Assembly (NCBI RefSeq): GCF_003201875.1
Contig: NZ_QJKD01000025.1
Span: forward strand, 1-64,000
Origin: Hungatella effluvii
GTDB lineage: Bacteria; Bacillota; Clostridia; Lachnospirales; Lachnospiraceae
Reading direction: 5' to 3'
Length of the DNA: 64,000 nt
Below the pieces are notes generated by a model. That model did not search any database, was not told the DNA's origin, and saw only the letters and a program-made list of their open reading frames with translations. Made by a program: the position numbers and the translations under genes. The first letter of the stretch is position 1; the number at the start of each line of letters is the position of its first letter. This document shows positions 1 through 10,236 of this stretch, one piece after another.

Positions 1-63
1 GATCCCTCCCCTCATAAGTACCACCATTTCGAGTGTCAGATTTTCATTTTCTGGAATATGCAT
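1..63 (-). CDS. Start of an unidentified gene, cut by the window edge
   Basis: An ATG at 63 opens a reading frame that runs off the left end of the window. The 21 visible residues begin MHIPENENLTLE. A purine-rich stretch, aggtaaaggg, sits just upstream. The start lies 4 bp after the stop of the APH-like kinase, so it looks like the next gene of the LacI-M42-kinase operon. Too little is visible to assign a function. Confidence 0.45.
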   Translation of the reverse strand, partial: MHIPENENLTLEMVVLMRGGI

Positions 64-67
64 CCCT

Positions 68-1051
68 TTACCTGATATTAACTAACTGACATTGGCCTCT
101 GAACAGTAACCTCATCTGCCTCTGCAGCAATTCGGTTCCGCGTTCATACATCTCCATGGTCTCATAGCGTCTGTATTCACATTCCAGAGACTGGAGAACC
201 GCCATATAGATATCATACCACAGCGCCCGGCGTTCCTCGGCTTCAGTAAGCGTCTCTTTCCCATATCCAGCTTTAAAATCGCTGTTGTCACCGAATGTCC
301 GGAATCCCACTTCCAGCAGCGGATCACCCCACAGGCTCCTCTCCCAGTCGATGATTCCAGTCACGTGTTTTCCGTCTGTGAAGATGTTCCCGGCCCAGAT
401 ATCCCAGTGCACCAGGCGGGGTTCTGTCACCTCTTCGAAAAACCGGCGGTCTTTTTCCAGACGCTCCCGGATCTCGCTGACGGGCAGCTTCAAATCAACC
501 GCTCTCGTCTCAGCGTCACAGAGGCCCATATCCATCATCCTTTTAAAAACGGGATACCACGCATCCCCCTGGCATTCCGTCTGTCCCGGAAGGCCGAAAC
601 GGGAGCAGATAATCTCATTGATTCTGCGGTTTATCGCACCGGTCTCCCTCATGAGCGCATGTACGGTTTCCTCTGCCAGCTCCTGACTCTGTGAATAGAG
701 ACTGTTTCCCCTCCGTTTTTCCATAAAGAAGTAGAAGGACGAACAGATACTCCTGCTGTCATCATAACCATATATCTCGGGAACCGGAATGAACGGGTCT
801 GCCGCCGCCCTCTTCATGGCTTCCACCTCGGCAAGCATGATATTTTTTTCGTAGGACATCACGGGGACGCCTTCCGGGGGCGCCACTTTTAAGATTACAC
901 GTCTTCCGCTCTCTAGCGCCACTTCGTATGCCACATTGAAGTAACCTTCCGTCAGTTCCTCATATTCCTTCAGAGGATCATATGGGAAATACTTCTCTGC
1001 CATCCTCCGAATCGTCTCTCTGCTCTGTTTATTCTTTGTCAGGCTTTCCAA
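68..1051 (-). CDS. Aminoglycoside phosphotransferase (APH)-family kinase
   Basis: The predicted protein is 327 aa, normal for APH-fold small-molecule kinases. A likely ATP-binding lysine lies in VILKVAP (about residue 55). The catalytic loop HWDIWAGN (H215, D217, N222) and the metal-binding IIDWE (D235) are intact. I chose the TTG at 1051 because AGGGAGGAA sits about 8 bases upstream; this gives a 23-bp overlap with the upstream aminopeptidase gene. A longer TTG start at 1087 has no good ribosome site. The substrate is unknown: the family phosphorylates antibiotics, sugars, choline, thiamine or homoserine, and the operon context points to metabolism rather than resistance. Confidence 0.8.
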   Translation of the reverse strand: MESLTKNKQSRETIRRMAEKYFPYDPLKEYEELTEGYFNVAYEVALESGRRVILKVAPPEGVPVMSYEKNIMLAEVEAMKRAAADPFIPVPEIYGYDDSRSICSSFYFFMEKRRGNSLYSQSQELAEETVHALMRETGAINRRINEIICSRFGLPGQTECQGDAWYPVFKRMMDMGLCDAETRAVDLKLPVSEIRERLEKDRRFFEEVTEPRLVHWDIWAGNIFTDGKHVTGIIDWERSLWGDPLLEVGFRTFGDNSDFKAGYGKETLTEAEERRALWYDIYMAVLQSLECEYRRYETMEMYERGTELLQRQMRLLFRGQCQLVNIR

Positions 1052-2090
1052 ATCCCGTATTCCTCCCTGGAATCTCCCATGAAACAAGGAACTCTGCGAT
1101 CAGGTCGATGCATCCTTCCACATCCTTTTCATCAGCCATCTCGGCCGGATGGTGCATGTAGCGAAGCGGAATCGACACCAGCACGGTGGGAATTCCTTCT
1201 CCGGCAAAATGAATCTTGTCCGCGTCGGTATAACTCAGTCTGCTGGCTGCCTCCGTCTGTACTTTTACCCCAATCCTGGATGCGCATTCCCTCATCTTAC
1301 GGTTCAGCCGTTTGGAGACGATGGGACTGTTGCAGAGTACCGGACCTCCGCCTAAGGTTACCTCACCGGAATCCGCGGCGTTCATGCCGATGCAGTCGCT
1401 GGAATACGTCACATCCACCACTACGGCCAGATCCGGTTTTACGCGGCTGGCCGTCCAGTACGCGCCGTTCTTCGTGGTCTCTTCCCCCACAGTGGCCGCG
1501 CTGTACACGCCGCAGGTGCATCCACGCTTCCGTGCCTTTTTAAAGGCCTCCATAATAATAAAAACGCCGAGCCTGTCATCCAGTGCCCGGCTTAAGAAAC
1601 GGCCTCCTGCCGCCTTGCAGAATCCGGTGTCCAGCACGACAGGCGCGCCGGGCTCCACCAATTCACACGCTTCTTCCTTCGAATCCACGCCGATATCGAT
1701 CAGAAAATCCGATGTCTTTAAGCCGCCTTCCTTTTTAAATAAATCACGGTACGATTCCACGACGCCGTATACCGGTCCCCGCTCTGTCATCACCTTGACA
1801 CGGTGGCCCGGGTAGGTTGCCGGGACGATCCCGCCGCGGTCGATCACCTGGAGACGGCCCTGCTCGTTTACTGTCGTCACCATAAGGCCGATCTCATCCA
1901 AATGAGCCGTCATCAAAATTCTGAAATCACGATCCGGCCCCAGTACGCATACGGTATCCCCAATATCATCAGTCCTCACCTCATCGGCCAGCGGTTCCAT
2001 ATATTTTCTGATGACGGCCTGTCCCTCTTCCTCATAGCCGGATACCGTCACCGCACCTAAAAGTTCTTCCAAAAATACTTCGTCTGTCAT
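1029..2090 (-). CDS. M42-family metallo-aminopeptidase (FrvX/PepA-like)
   Basis: The 353-aa product carries the dizinc M42 signature: AHLDEIG near residue 62, RALDDRLG near 170, and VGEETTKNGA near 203 with the paired glutamates. M42 enzymes are cytosolic aminopeptidases that form large tetrahedral assemblies and trim short peptides; some family members were first annotated as endoglucanases. The ATG at 2090 follows the LacI stop by 2 bp, so it is co-transcribed with that regulator. Coupling of a sugar-type regulator to a peptidase is unexplained here. The fold is certain, the physiological substrate is not. Confidence 0.88.
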   Translation of the reverse strand: MTDEVFLEELLGAVTVSGYEEEGQAVIRKYMEPLADEVRTDDIGDTVCVLGPDRDFRILMTAHLDEIGLMVTTVNEQGRLQVIDRGGIVPATYPGHRVKVMTERGPVYGVVESYRDLFKKEGGLKTSDFLIDIGVDSKEEACELVEPGAPVVLDTGFCKAAGGRFLSRALDDRLGVFIIMEAFKKARKRGCTCGVYSAATVGEETTKNGAYWTASRVKPDLAVVVDVTYSSDCIGMNAADSGEVTLGGGPVLCNSPIVSKRLNRKMRECASRIGVKVQTEAASRLSYTDADKIHFAGEGIPTVLVSIPLRYMHHPAEMADEKDVEGCIDLIAEFLVSWEIPGRNTGFGKPDKE

Positions 2091-2092
2091 CT

Positions 2093-3109
<1,017 letters not shown>

Positions 3110-3131
3110 TTATCCCCCATAAAAGTCAAAG

Positions 3132-3173
3132 ATCACGGCAGGCCAATGTCTTACAACGTGTTCCTGCCGTGAT
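3132..3173. terminator. Inverted repeat between pgmB and the LacI gene
   Basis: Perfect 11-bp arms, atcacggcagg (3132-3142) and cctgccgtgat (3163-3173), enclose a 20-bp loop. On the minus strand the hairpin is followed by ctttgactttta, only moderately T-rich. It lies about 70 bp after the pgmB stop and about 40 bp before the LacI start, so it may end the glycan operon or act as an operator. The loop contains ttacaacgtgtt, which has an ACG-type centre like many LacI-family sites. Confidence 0.45.
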
Positions 3174-3241
3174 ACGAGTGCCGCCGGACCTAGTGCCGTT
3201 TCTGAAGACCTCACTAAGTGTTTTTAGTATACCTCGAAGAT

Positions 3242-3883
3242 TTACGAATTGCAAGCCTCCAAAAGCTCTTCAAAGGATTTCAAATGGTACGCCGCAAGCT
3301 CGCAGTCCGATGCATCGCCGATCCCGGCGCCATCCATGCCTCCGGCCTTGGCTGCCATGAGACCGGCTCTGGCGTCCTCCACCACGAGGCAGTCTTCCTG
3401 CTTCTCATGGATCAGCTTCGCGGCCAGCAGAAAGACCTCCGGGTCCGGTTTGGAATGGGTGATCTGATTGCCGTCCGAAACGGCGTCGAAGTAACCGTCA
3501 AGTCCCAGCTGTCCCAGGATGAAGCAGGCATTTCTGCTGGAAGAACCGATAGCCAGCTTTAGGCCTCTCTCTCTCAGTTCATCCATGGTTGCCTTCACCT
3601 CCGGCGCCAGATCCGCCGGTGACATGTTCTTAAGCAGTTCTTTGTAGATTTCGTTCTTTTCCGCTGTATAGCGTTCCTTCTCTTCTTCGCTCATGGCGCC
3701 GTCATATCTCTCGAGAATAATCTCAAAACTTTCCATACGGCTCACTCCGCGCAGACGGTTGTTGATGGTCTCGTCAAAGTAGATTCCCAGCTGATCGGCT
3801 ACCTGTTTCCATGCCTGATAGTGGTATTTGTCTGTATGGCAGATCACGCCGTCCAGATCGAAGATAATTCCGCGGTATTTCAT
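3242..3883 (-). CDS. pgmB: Beta-phosphoglucomutase (HAD superfamily)
   Basis: The 213-aa protein has the HAD nucleophile motif FDLDGVICHT (D9 and D11), the beta-PGM cap sequence RLRGVSRMES, the motif II region IGSSSRN, and the C-terminal VVEDARAGLMAAKAGGM. Beta-PGM converts beta-glucose 1-phosphate to glucose 6-phosphate in the cytosol. Its partner is the GH65 phosphorylase two genes upstream, which releases beta-glucose 1-phosphate. It overlaps the EamA transporter gene by 4 bp (ATGA), so it is the last gene of the operon. Confidence 0.92.
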   Translation of the reverse strand: MKYRGIIFDLDGVICHTDKYHYQAWKQVADQLGIYFDETINNRLRGVSRMESFEIILERYDGAMSEEEKERYTAEKNEIYKELLKNMSPADLAPEVKATMDELRERGLKLAIGSSSRNACFILGQLGLDGYFDAVSDGNQITHSKPDPEVFLLAAKLIHEKQEDCLVVEDARAGLMAAKAGGMDGAGIGDASDCELAAYHLKSFEELLEACNS

Positions 3884-4785
3884 AATTCTACCCCCACTTT
3901 CTCTTTCTTTGGTTCTGTTTTTTCCAGCTCTTCCTTCTTCTCTCCGGAGTAGTTGGATAAGATCACGGCCGCCAGAATCAGTACACAGCCGCCGATCATC
4001 CGCATCGTCACATTTTCATGGAGCAGGATTACGGAAAACAGGGTGCCGAATACGGATTCCATGGAGAGAATGATGGCCGCCTTCGTCTCATCCACATACT
4101 TCTGACAGTTTGTCTGAAGAAGGTACGTAAGCGCAGTACTCACTGCCCCCAAGTATAACACACTGAGCCAGCCTGTGGAAGTAGCATGTACAGAAAATTG
4201 TCCCTGCGCCGCCAGAAATACGGCAGACAGAAGAAATGCCGTTGCCATCTGTACTGTATTTAAAACCTTAACCCGGTATTTCGGTGCAAACTCGCCCGTC
4301 AAAAAGATCTGGAACGCAAAGCCCACGGCGCCCACCAGAGTCAGCGCATCGCCGGCGCCCAGGGAGAGATTCCCGTTCAAAGACAGAATTCCCACTCCCA
4401 CAATGGCCATGACGGCTCCCACGATTCCATTCAGCCCTACCGTCTTCTTATAGACCAGGAAGGCGATAAAGGGCACCATCACCACATTTGTGGCCGTTAA
4501 AAACGCGTTTTTCGACGGTGTCGTGTACTGGAGACCCACGATCTGCAGGGCAAATCCGGCAAACAGAGCGCATCCCATGAAGAATCCGGCCCGAATCTCT
4601 TCTTTTTTAATGTCTTTCATGCCGGGCAGAGAGATTCCGCCCAGGATTACGGTTCCCAGGAAGAACCGGAAGGTCATGATCTGGAACGGGGTCAGGATCT
4701 CCAGCGCCATATCGCTGGCTACAAAGCCGCCGCCCCAGATCACGGTCACGAGGATCAGTCCGAATATTGACAGATATTTCTTCAT
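3880..4785 (-). CDS. EamA/DMT-superfamily membrane transporter
   Basis: The 301-aa protein has about ten hydrophobic helices in two repeats, typical of drug/metabolite transporters (for example VTVIWGGGFVASDMALEILTPFQIMTFRF at the start of repeat one, split here only by helix loops). The tail is charged (EKKEELEKTEPKKEK). The gene overlaps both the GH65 gene upstream and pgmB downstream by 4 bp each, so expression is tightly coupled to disaccharide phosphorolysis. The substrate is unknown; a sugar or sugar by-product exporter is an inference from context only. Confidence 0.85.
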   Translation of the reverse strand: MKKYLSIFGLILVTVIWGGGFVASDMALEILTPFQIMTFRFFLGTVILGGISLPGMKDIKKEEIRAGFFMGCALFAGFALQIVGLQYTTPSKNAFLTATNVVMVPFIAFLVYKKTVGLNGIVGAVMAIVGVGILSLNGNLSLGAGDALTLVGAVGFAFQIFLTGEFAPKYRVKVLNTVQMATAFLLSAVFLAAQGQFSVHATSTGWLSVLYLGAVSTALTYLLQTNCQKYVDETKAAIILSMESVFGTLFSVILLHENVTMRMIGGCVLILAAVILSNYSGEKKEELEKTEPKKEKVGVEL

Positions 4786-7202
4786 GACGGTCCTCCTGCT
4801 GCCTGGCCTGAGCCTTCCGGAACCATCGCCTCATCTGCCGGGCCTGACCCTTTCAGAACCATCGCCTCGCCATTTATGCGAACCGACACCGGACCGCCCT
4901 CCAGCACCGTCACCGTCACGCTGTTGTCCGGCAGGACAGTAATCTCCATCTTGGATCCTCTGTGATGCAGCTTAAAGGACAGGCCTTCCCACTCCTTCGG
5001 CATATGCGGACGGATATCCACGACGCCGTCTTCCGAAAATGACACGCCTGCAAAACCGAACACCACGGTCTGCCACACACCGCCTGCATTGGCCGCATGG
5101 ATGCCTTCCCTCGTGTTCTTCTGTAAATCGGTCAGATCGATGAACGCCGCCCTCCTCAAATAGCGGTAGGCCTTCGTCTCATCGCCCACATGGAGTCCCA
5201 TGACAGAATAGATGCTGGGGCTTAAAGAGGAGCCGTGAAGCGTCCGTTTTTCATAATACGTATAGTTCTTTCGCTTCGTCTCCTCGTCGAATTCTTCCCC
5301 GAGAAGATGGAGAAGCATCACCACATCCGCCTGTTTGATGATCTGGGTCTGCGTCTTAGGCACGGTCCTTAAAATCTCCGGGCGAATAGGCCAGTCGTTC
5401 TCATCGTAGGCCTCTATCGTCACTTCCTTCAGATCGAAGTATCCCTCGAACTGCTCCAGCAGGCCATTTTCCTTACCTTTTGGAAGGTACATTTTCTCCT
5501 TGACGTGAGACCAGCTCTCCAGTTCCTCGTCCCGGATATTCAGGCGGGCCTTCAGATCTTCATAGAGCCCCGTCCCGTCTTCCTTAAATTCCCTTAAAAG
5601 CTCCAGGACATAGCCTAAATTCCACCTTGCCAGGTAGTTGGTGTACAGATTGTTGTCCACCGATTCATGCCATTCGTCCGGCCCCGTGACGCGGCGGATC
5701 TCATAGCGGTCCATCTCCCGGTTGTATTCGCACCGGCTGGCCCAAAATCGGGCTGTCTCGATCAGGATCTCCGCGCCTTTTTCACGCAGGAAGCACCGGT
5801 CTCCGGTTATCTTCACGTAGTTGTAGATTCCATAGGCCACAGCGGCGGTCACATGGTGCTCGTAAACCGCCACGTAGCACCGGTAGCAGGTGCCATCCGG
5901 TTCGATGGTCCAGTCCGGGCACTGCTCCGTGCCGTCGTCCGCCGATTCCCAGGGATACTGGGCCCCGCGGTAGCCATTCTTTGCCGCATTGGCTCTTGCC
6001 GCATCCAGAAGGCGGTACCGGTAGTTTTCCAGATTCCTGGCCGTATCCGGGAACACGCAGGCAAAGAACGGCAGCATGAAAAGCTCCGTATCCCAGAACG
6101 CATGGCCTCCGTATTCCTCGCCGCTCAAAAGCTTGGCTCCCACGTTGACCCTGTCGTCGTGCTCGCTGCCCGCGCTCATCAGATGGAAGAGAGTAAAACG
6201 AACGGCGCGGTCCAGATCAAAATCACCCCGGATCTCGATGTTGGCCTCATCCCACATGCGGGCGTACACCTCGATGTGGCGGCTCATCTCCGTCTCGAAG
6301 CCGTCGGCGGCAAAGCCTTTGATCTCGTCTCTTACACGGCAGTGAAGCTCAGAACGGTCACTCGCACGCTCTGTGCACGAGTCACCGTGACAATCCGGGA
6401 CTTCGCGTTCCGTATAGACGGAGGCGTATTTTACCACCTCCACAGCCTTTCCCTCTTCCGCGTCAAAGTCCTGAAATTCCACGGCGGTTTCGCCAAACGC
6501 CCCGAAGCTCCGGTTCTTCATCACGGGTCTGCCCCCGGCGTAGGCCTCTATAAGGCTTCCGGTTCCCACGCAGAGCTTCCGGTCTCTCGTCGCCACCTCC
6601 ACATAGGCGCCTTTGTCGGTAAGCGGGCAGTTTGTGAGCAGCCTGGTATGCTTCACCTTAAAACGAGGCGCATCGCAGAAGTTTATGACGGAGCCATCGA
6701 TGATATTTTCCACCTCGATGATCCCGCTGTAGTTTAACGGCGTCACGAAGAGGCGGATTCCCATACGGTGGACGTTTGCCCGGCTTACCATCCGGATTCC
6801 CTCCACCTCGGTCCTCCTCCCCTTCTTATCTTCCAGGACAAACCGTTTGACCAGCAGCGCGTGCTTCATATCCAGAGCCCTGGAAAATTCCAGGACTCTG
6901 CACGTCTCAATGCCGATCAGCTCCTTCTCCACATAGAGCTTTATCCCCAGCCAGTCCGGTAAATTGGCCAGTTCTCTCATGAAGGTCTCCGATTTATCAA
7001 AAACGCCGTTAATATAGGTACAGGGAATACTCTTCGCCGCCCGTTCCTCGTAGGCGCCTCTCGTTCCCAGATATCCGTTGGAAAGGCAGAAAAGGCTTTC
7101 GTATTTTAAATTCTCCTCCGGATCGTAATGATCCTCGAGGATCATCCATGAGTCATCGCTTAAGTAATTCCTTATGTGTTCTGAAAATCGCTCTCTTATC
7201 AC
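4782..7202 (-). CDS. Glycoside hydrolase family 65 disaccharide phosphorylase
   Basis: The 806-aa product is full length for GH65. The general acid is E510 in VTGPDEWHESVDNN, and the conserved GHAFWDTE (366-373) and YPWESADDG segments are present, with a C-terminal beta-sandwich. GH65 phosphorylases use phosphate to split an alpha-glucobiose (maltose, trehalose, kojibiose or nigerose) into beta-glucose 1-phosphate and an acceptor, matching the pgmB gene downstream. The linkage specificity cannot be read by eye. The start is a GTG at 7202 with a weak ribosome site, 22 bp after lacZ; an ATG at codon 20 would remove conserved N-terminal sequence. Confidence 0.92.
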   Translation of the reverse strand: MIRERFSEHIRNYLSDDSWMILEDHYDPEENLKYESLFCLSNGYLGTRGAYEERAAKSIPCTYINGVFDKSETFMRELANLPDWLGIKLYVEKELIGIETCRVLEFSRALDMKHALLVKRFVLEDKKGRRTEVEGIRMVSRANVHRMGIRLFVTPLNYSGIIEVENIIDGSVINFCDAPRFKVKHTRLLTNCPLTDKGAYVEVATRDRKLCVGTGSLIEAYAGGRPVMKNRSFGAFGETAVEFQDFDAEEGKAVEVVKYASVYTEREVPDCHGDSCTERASDRSELHCRVRDEIKGFAADGFETEMSRHIEVYARMWDEANIEIRGDFDLDRAVRFTLFHLMSAGSEHDDRVNVGAKLLSGEEYGGHAFWDTELFMLPFFACVFPDTARNLENYRYRLLDAARANAAKNGYRGAQYPWESADDGTEQCPDWTIEPDGTCYRCYVAVYEHHVTAAVAYGIYNYVKITGDRCFLREKGAEILIETARFWASRCEYNREMDRYEIRRVTGPDEWHESVDNNLYTNYLARWNLGYVLELLREFKEDGTGLYEDLKARLNIRDEELESWSHVKEKMYLPKGKENGLLEQFEGYFDLKEVTIEAYDENDWPIRPEILRTVPKTQTQIIKQADVVMLLHLLGEEFDEETKRKNYTYYEKRTLHGSSLSPSIYSVMGLHVGDETKAYRYLRRAAFIDLTDLQKNTREGIHAANAGGVWQTVVFGFAGVSFSEDGVVDIRPHMPKEWEGLSFKLHHRGSKMEITVLPDNSVTVTVLEGGPVSVRINGEAMVLKGSGPADEAMVPEGSGQAAGGPS

Positions 7203-7224
7203 GTCTTTTCCACGCTTCCTTCCT

Positions 7225-10224
7225 TTAATCCAGATATTTTATTTTTGACTGTGCTACATCTTCTGCCGCATCGACTGCCCGCATGGTAAAGCTCAGGGCA
7301 AAATCCTGGCGTTTCACCTTATACGCCTCTTCCTGTTCCTGGCCGCAGCTGTTGCTTCCCAGGCCGGAATGGAGGTAGTCCATATGGATGATCACATCCT
7401 CCGCCTCCTTGATCTGCCACGGATACTTTGCTTCTTCCAGGCTCTCCTCCGTGTAATTGTGGATATTCAGCCCCAGAGGCCGATCCGCCGTCACCAGAAG
7501 ACTGCGTTCCCCGTCGCCAAGCGAGTACCAGGAGACCTCTTCCCGATGGCCGTTTTCCTGCGGATATACGTAATTGGTGGACATGCCGTCCACATCGGAA
7601 CGGTAGACTCCCATAAATGCCGCTTCCCTGCTGTCCGCATAATTCTCCTGGAAGCCCAGGCCATACCACGCGGCCTTCTGAAGGTCCTTTGACGCCTTCA
7701 GCCGGATTCCGATGCGGGGCAGAAATCCCGGCTCCGCTTTCCCGCGCTGAATCTGCTTTCCTTCCAGGCGGCAGGTCACAGCGCCGTCTCCGTACACCGT
7801 ATAGTGATAGTCGCACAAAAATCCCCACGACTGGTTTAAGCAGCCAAAATACGTACCGATCGTCACATCGACATGGTTCTCATGCTCTTCGGTCCTGAAA
7901 TACTCCATCTGCTCATCCGGAAGCTGTATGAAGTATTTGTTCATCCAGTCGTCCTTCTTATACATATCGTTGTCTATGGTTGCCCGGTAAACCGTCACCT
8001 CAGGCCCCGCCGTCACGTATGGCTTTCCATCCACCGTCCAGCGCTCCAGCCGGCCGTAGATCTTATGGAACACCACCTCCGACGACTTGCCTTTTACTTT
8101 GAATAAAATACCGTCATCCTCCGTCACAAAGCGGCCGCCTGCCTCATGGAGCACAGCTGTCTCCAGATGCTCCTTAAGCAGAAACTGCCCGCGGGATACC
8201 TCATGGCCCTTCCCGGCGTAGGGGACGTCTTGCTTCAGACAGACCGACACATTTAAGTAGTAATCCGTATTGCTCTCCGGCATAAACGGCCGGTATGGAA
8301 TTTCCAGACGGCAGCCCTCTCCCGGTCCGGCATTCAAATCTTCGATCACGCCCTCTTCCTGTACGGTCTCATCACAGGAAATCCACCATTTGACGCAGAG
8401 ATGGGACAGATCCTTAAAATCATACCAGTTTTTCAAAAGAATCTCGCGCCCGCTTCCTGTCTTCTTCCTGATTTCCACCGGGGCAATCACCTGCCGGTAC
8501 TCGGTAAGCGACGGCGACGGCGTGCGGTCCGGCATCAGAAGGCCGTCGATACAGAAATTCCCGTTGTTGGGGAAATCTCCGTAGCTGCCGCCGTACCGGT
8601 AATATTCATGGCCTTCCTCATCCTTTGTAAGGAATCCGTGGTCGTACCATTCCCAGATAAAACCGCCCTGCAGCCGTTTGTATTTGCGGAACAGGTCCTG
8701 GTAGGCCTTCAGACAGCCGGCTCCGTTTCCCATGGAATGGCCGTATTCGCACATGACATGGGGTTTTTGATTCCCCTTTTCGCCGCGGCCGATCTCTTCC
8801 AGCTTATCCAGCCAGGTGTACATGGTGGAGTAGACGTCCGCCGCCTCCGCCTCGAAATCGCCCTCGTAGTGGACCAGTCTGGACGGATCCACCGTCCGCA
8901 CAGCTTCCGCGCTCTTCACGAAATTACAGCCGAAGGCGGATTCATTGCCGAGGGACCACATGAGGATGGAGGGATGGTTGAAATCCCGTCTTACCATACG
9001 GACGGCACGGTCCACGTAGGCAGTCTCCCACGCAGGATCATCGGAGATCCAGGTATAGTTTTCCACCCATTCGAAACCGTGGCACTCCAGATCCGCCTCA
9101 TCGATCACATAGAGGCCGTATTCATCACACAGATCGTACAGGCAGTCGGCGGCCGGATAATGAGAACACCGCAGCGCGTTGATATTGTGCTGCTTCATCA
9201 GAATCACATCGGCCTTCATCTGCTCATACGTGACGGCGCGCCCCTCGGTCGGGCTGTAGTCGTGGTGGTTGACACCATTTAACAGGATGGCGGTTCCATT
9301 GACGGTAAAATTACCGTCTTTGATCTCTATGGTACGGAAACCGGTCCGGACCGTGATCTCATGGTTCTCAAACCGGATTCTGATCCGGTATAGGTAAGGG
9401 GTCTCCGCGGTCCACGGCCGCACCGTTCCGGCTTCGGCTGTGATTCCTATCTCCTTCTGGTCTCCGGAGGAGGTAAAATCCCCCTCTGCCATCAGGCGTT
9501 CCCCGTCAAGCAGGCTCCAGGTTCCGCTTCCGACTCCCTTTACCGTCAGGTCGATGGCGGCCCGGCCGCATTCGCAGGCCGTGTCCAGAACTGCCGTCAC
9601 GCGGCAGTCCAGGACCGCATTCTTAGGCTCGTTAATCAGTTCCACATCCCTGTAAATTCCGGAAAACCACCACATATCCTGGTCCTCCAGATACGTTCCG
9701 TCCGACCACTTGTATACACGGACTGTGACGTCATTTTCTCCCGGCTTCACCAAAGAGGTGACATCAAACTCTGCGGGCAGACGGCTCACCTTGCTGTAAC
9801 CGGCGTGGACGCCATTGACCCAGATGTCATATGCGCTGTCCACCCCGTGGAATTTGAGAATCGTATCTCCCGCAAACCAGGCGTCGTCCAGAACAAAGCT
9901 TCTCTTATAAATGCCTGTAGGATTCTTCGACGGTACGTATGGGGGATTGACCGGGAATAAGTACAGGACATCCGTATAGTGCATATGATCGTATCCGCGC
10001 ATCTGCCATACGGAGGGGACATCGATAGTATCCCATCCCGCCCCGCTTCCCGGCTCTTCAAAACCGGCCGGAGAAAATTCCGGCGCTTCCAGATACAGAA
10101 ATTTCCAGTCACCGTTTAAGCTCACATGTCTGGCAGAATCCCCGTAAAATGAGGTTCTGGCTTCGCGTCTTCCCACTCCTGTGATTGTCTCATCTTCCCA
10201 TCGTTTCTTTTTACGTCTTTCCAT
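7225..10224 (-). CDS. lacZ: Beta-galactosidase, GH2 (LacZ type)
   Basis: The 999-aa protein shows the five-domain LacZ plan: sugar-binding jelly roll (DIWVNGVHAGYSK near 133), Ig-like domains, TIM barrel and C-terminal Bgal_small domain. The acid/base is E428 in LGNESAFG and the nucleophile is E493 in MCEYGHSMGN. There is no signal peptide, so it hydrolyses imported beta-galactosides in the cytosol. The ATG follows a GGAG ribosome site and lies 12 bp after the permease stop. Its place between an ABC importer and a GH65 phosphorylase suggests the transported oligosaccharide carries a terminal beta-galactose. Confidence 0.95.
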   Translation of the reverse strand: MERRKKKRWEDETITGVGRREARTSFYGDSARHVSLNGDWKFLYLEAPEFSPAGFEEPGSGAGWDTIDVPSVWQMRGYDHMHYTDVLYLFPVNPPYVPSKNPTGIYKRSFVLDDAWFAGDTILKFHGVDSAYDIWVNGVHAGYSKVSRLPAEFDVTSLVKPGENDVTVRVYKWSDGTYLEDQDMWWFSGIYRDVELINEPKNAVLDCRVTAVLDTACECGRAAIDLTVKGVGSGTWSLLDGERLMAEGDFTSSGDQKEIGITAEAGTVRPWTAETPYLYRIRIRFENHEITVRTGFRTIEIKDGNFTVNGTAILLNGVNHHDYSPTEGRAVTYEQMKADVILMKQHNINALRCSHYPAADCLYDLCDEYGLYVIDEADLECHGFEWVENYTWISDDPAWETAYVDRAVRMVRRDFNHPSILMWSLGNESAFGCNFVKSAEAVRTVDPSRLVHYEGDFEAEAADVYSTMYTWLDKLEEIGRGEKGNQKPHVMCEYGHSMGNGAGCLKAYQDLFRKYKRLQGGFIWEWYDHGFLTKDEEGHEYYRYGGSYGDFPNNGNFCIDGLLMPDRTPSPSLTEYRQVIAPVEIRKKTGSGREILLKNWYDFKDLSHLCVKWWISCDETVQEEGVIEDLNAGPGEGCRLEIPYRPFMPESNTDYYLNVSVCLKQDVPYAGKGHEVSRGQFLLKEHLETAVLHEAGGRFVTEDDGILFKVKGKSSEVVFHKIYGRLERWTVDGKPYVTAGPEVTVYRATIDNDMYKKDDWMNKYFIQLPDEQMEYFRTEEHENHVDVTIGTYFGCLNQSWGFLCDYHYTVYGDGAVTCRLEGKQIQRGKAEPGFLPRIGIRLKASKDLQKAAWYGLGFQENYADSREAAFMGVYRSDVDGMSTNYVYPQENGHREEVSWYSLGDGERSLLVTADRPLGLNIHNYTEESLEEAKYPWQIKEAEDVIIHMDYLHSGLGSNSCGQEQEEAYKVKRQDFALSFTMRAVDAAEDVAQSKIKYLD

Positions 10225-10236
10225 AGTTGTCTCCTA

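Noticed and set aside
5667-6737. 356-aa open frame on the plus strand opposite the GH65 gene
   Set aside because: It lies wholly antisense to a well-supported enzyme gene, has no ribosome site and its composition (many His, Val, Arg) is that of a shadow frame.
8401-9282. 293-aa open frame on the plus strand opposite lacZ
   Set aside because: Shadow of the GH2 gene with no start signals; the minus frame has intact catalytic motifs.
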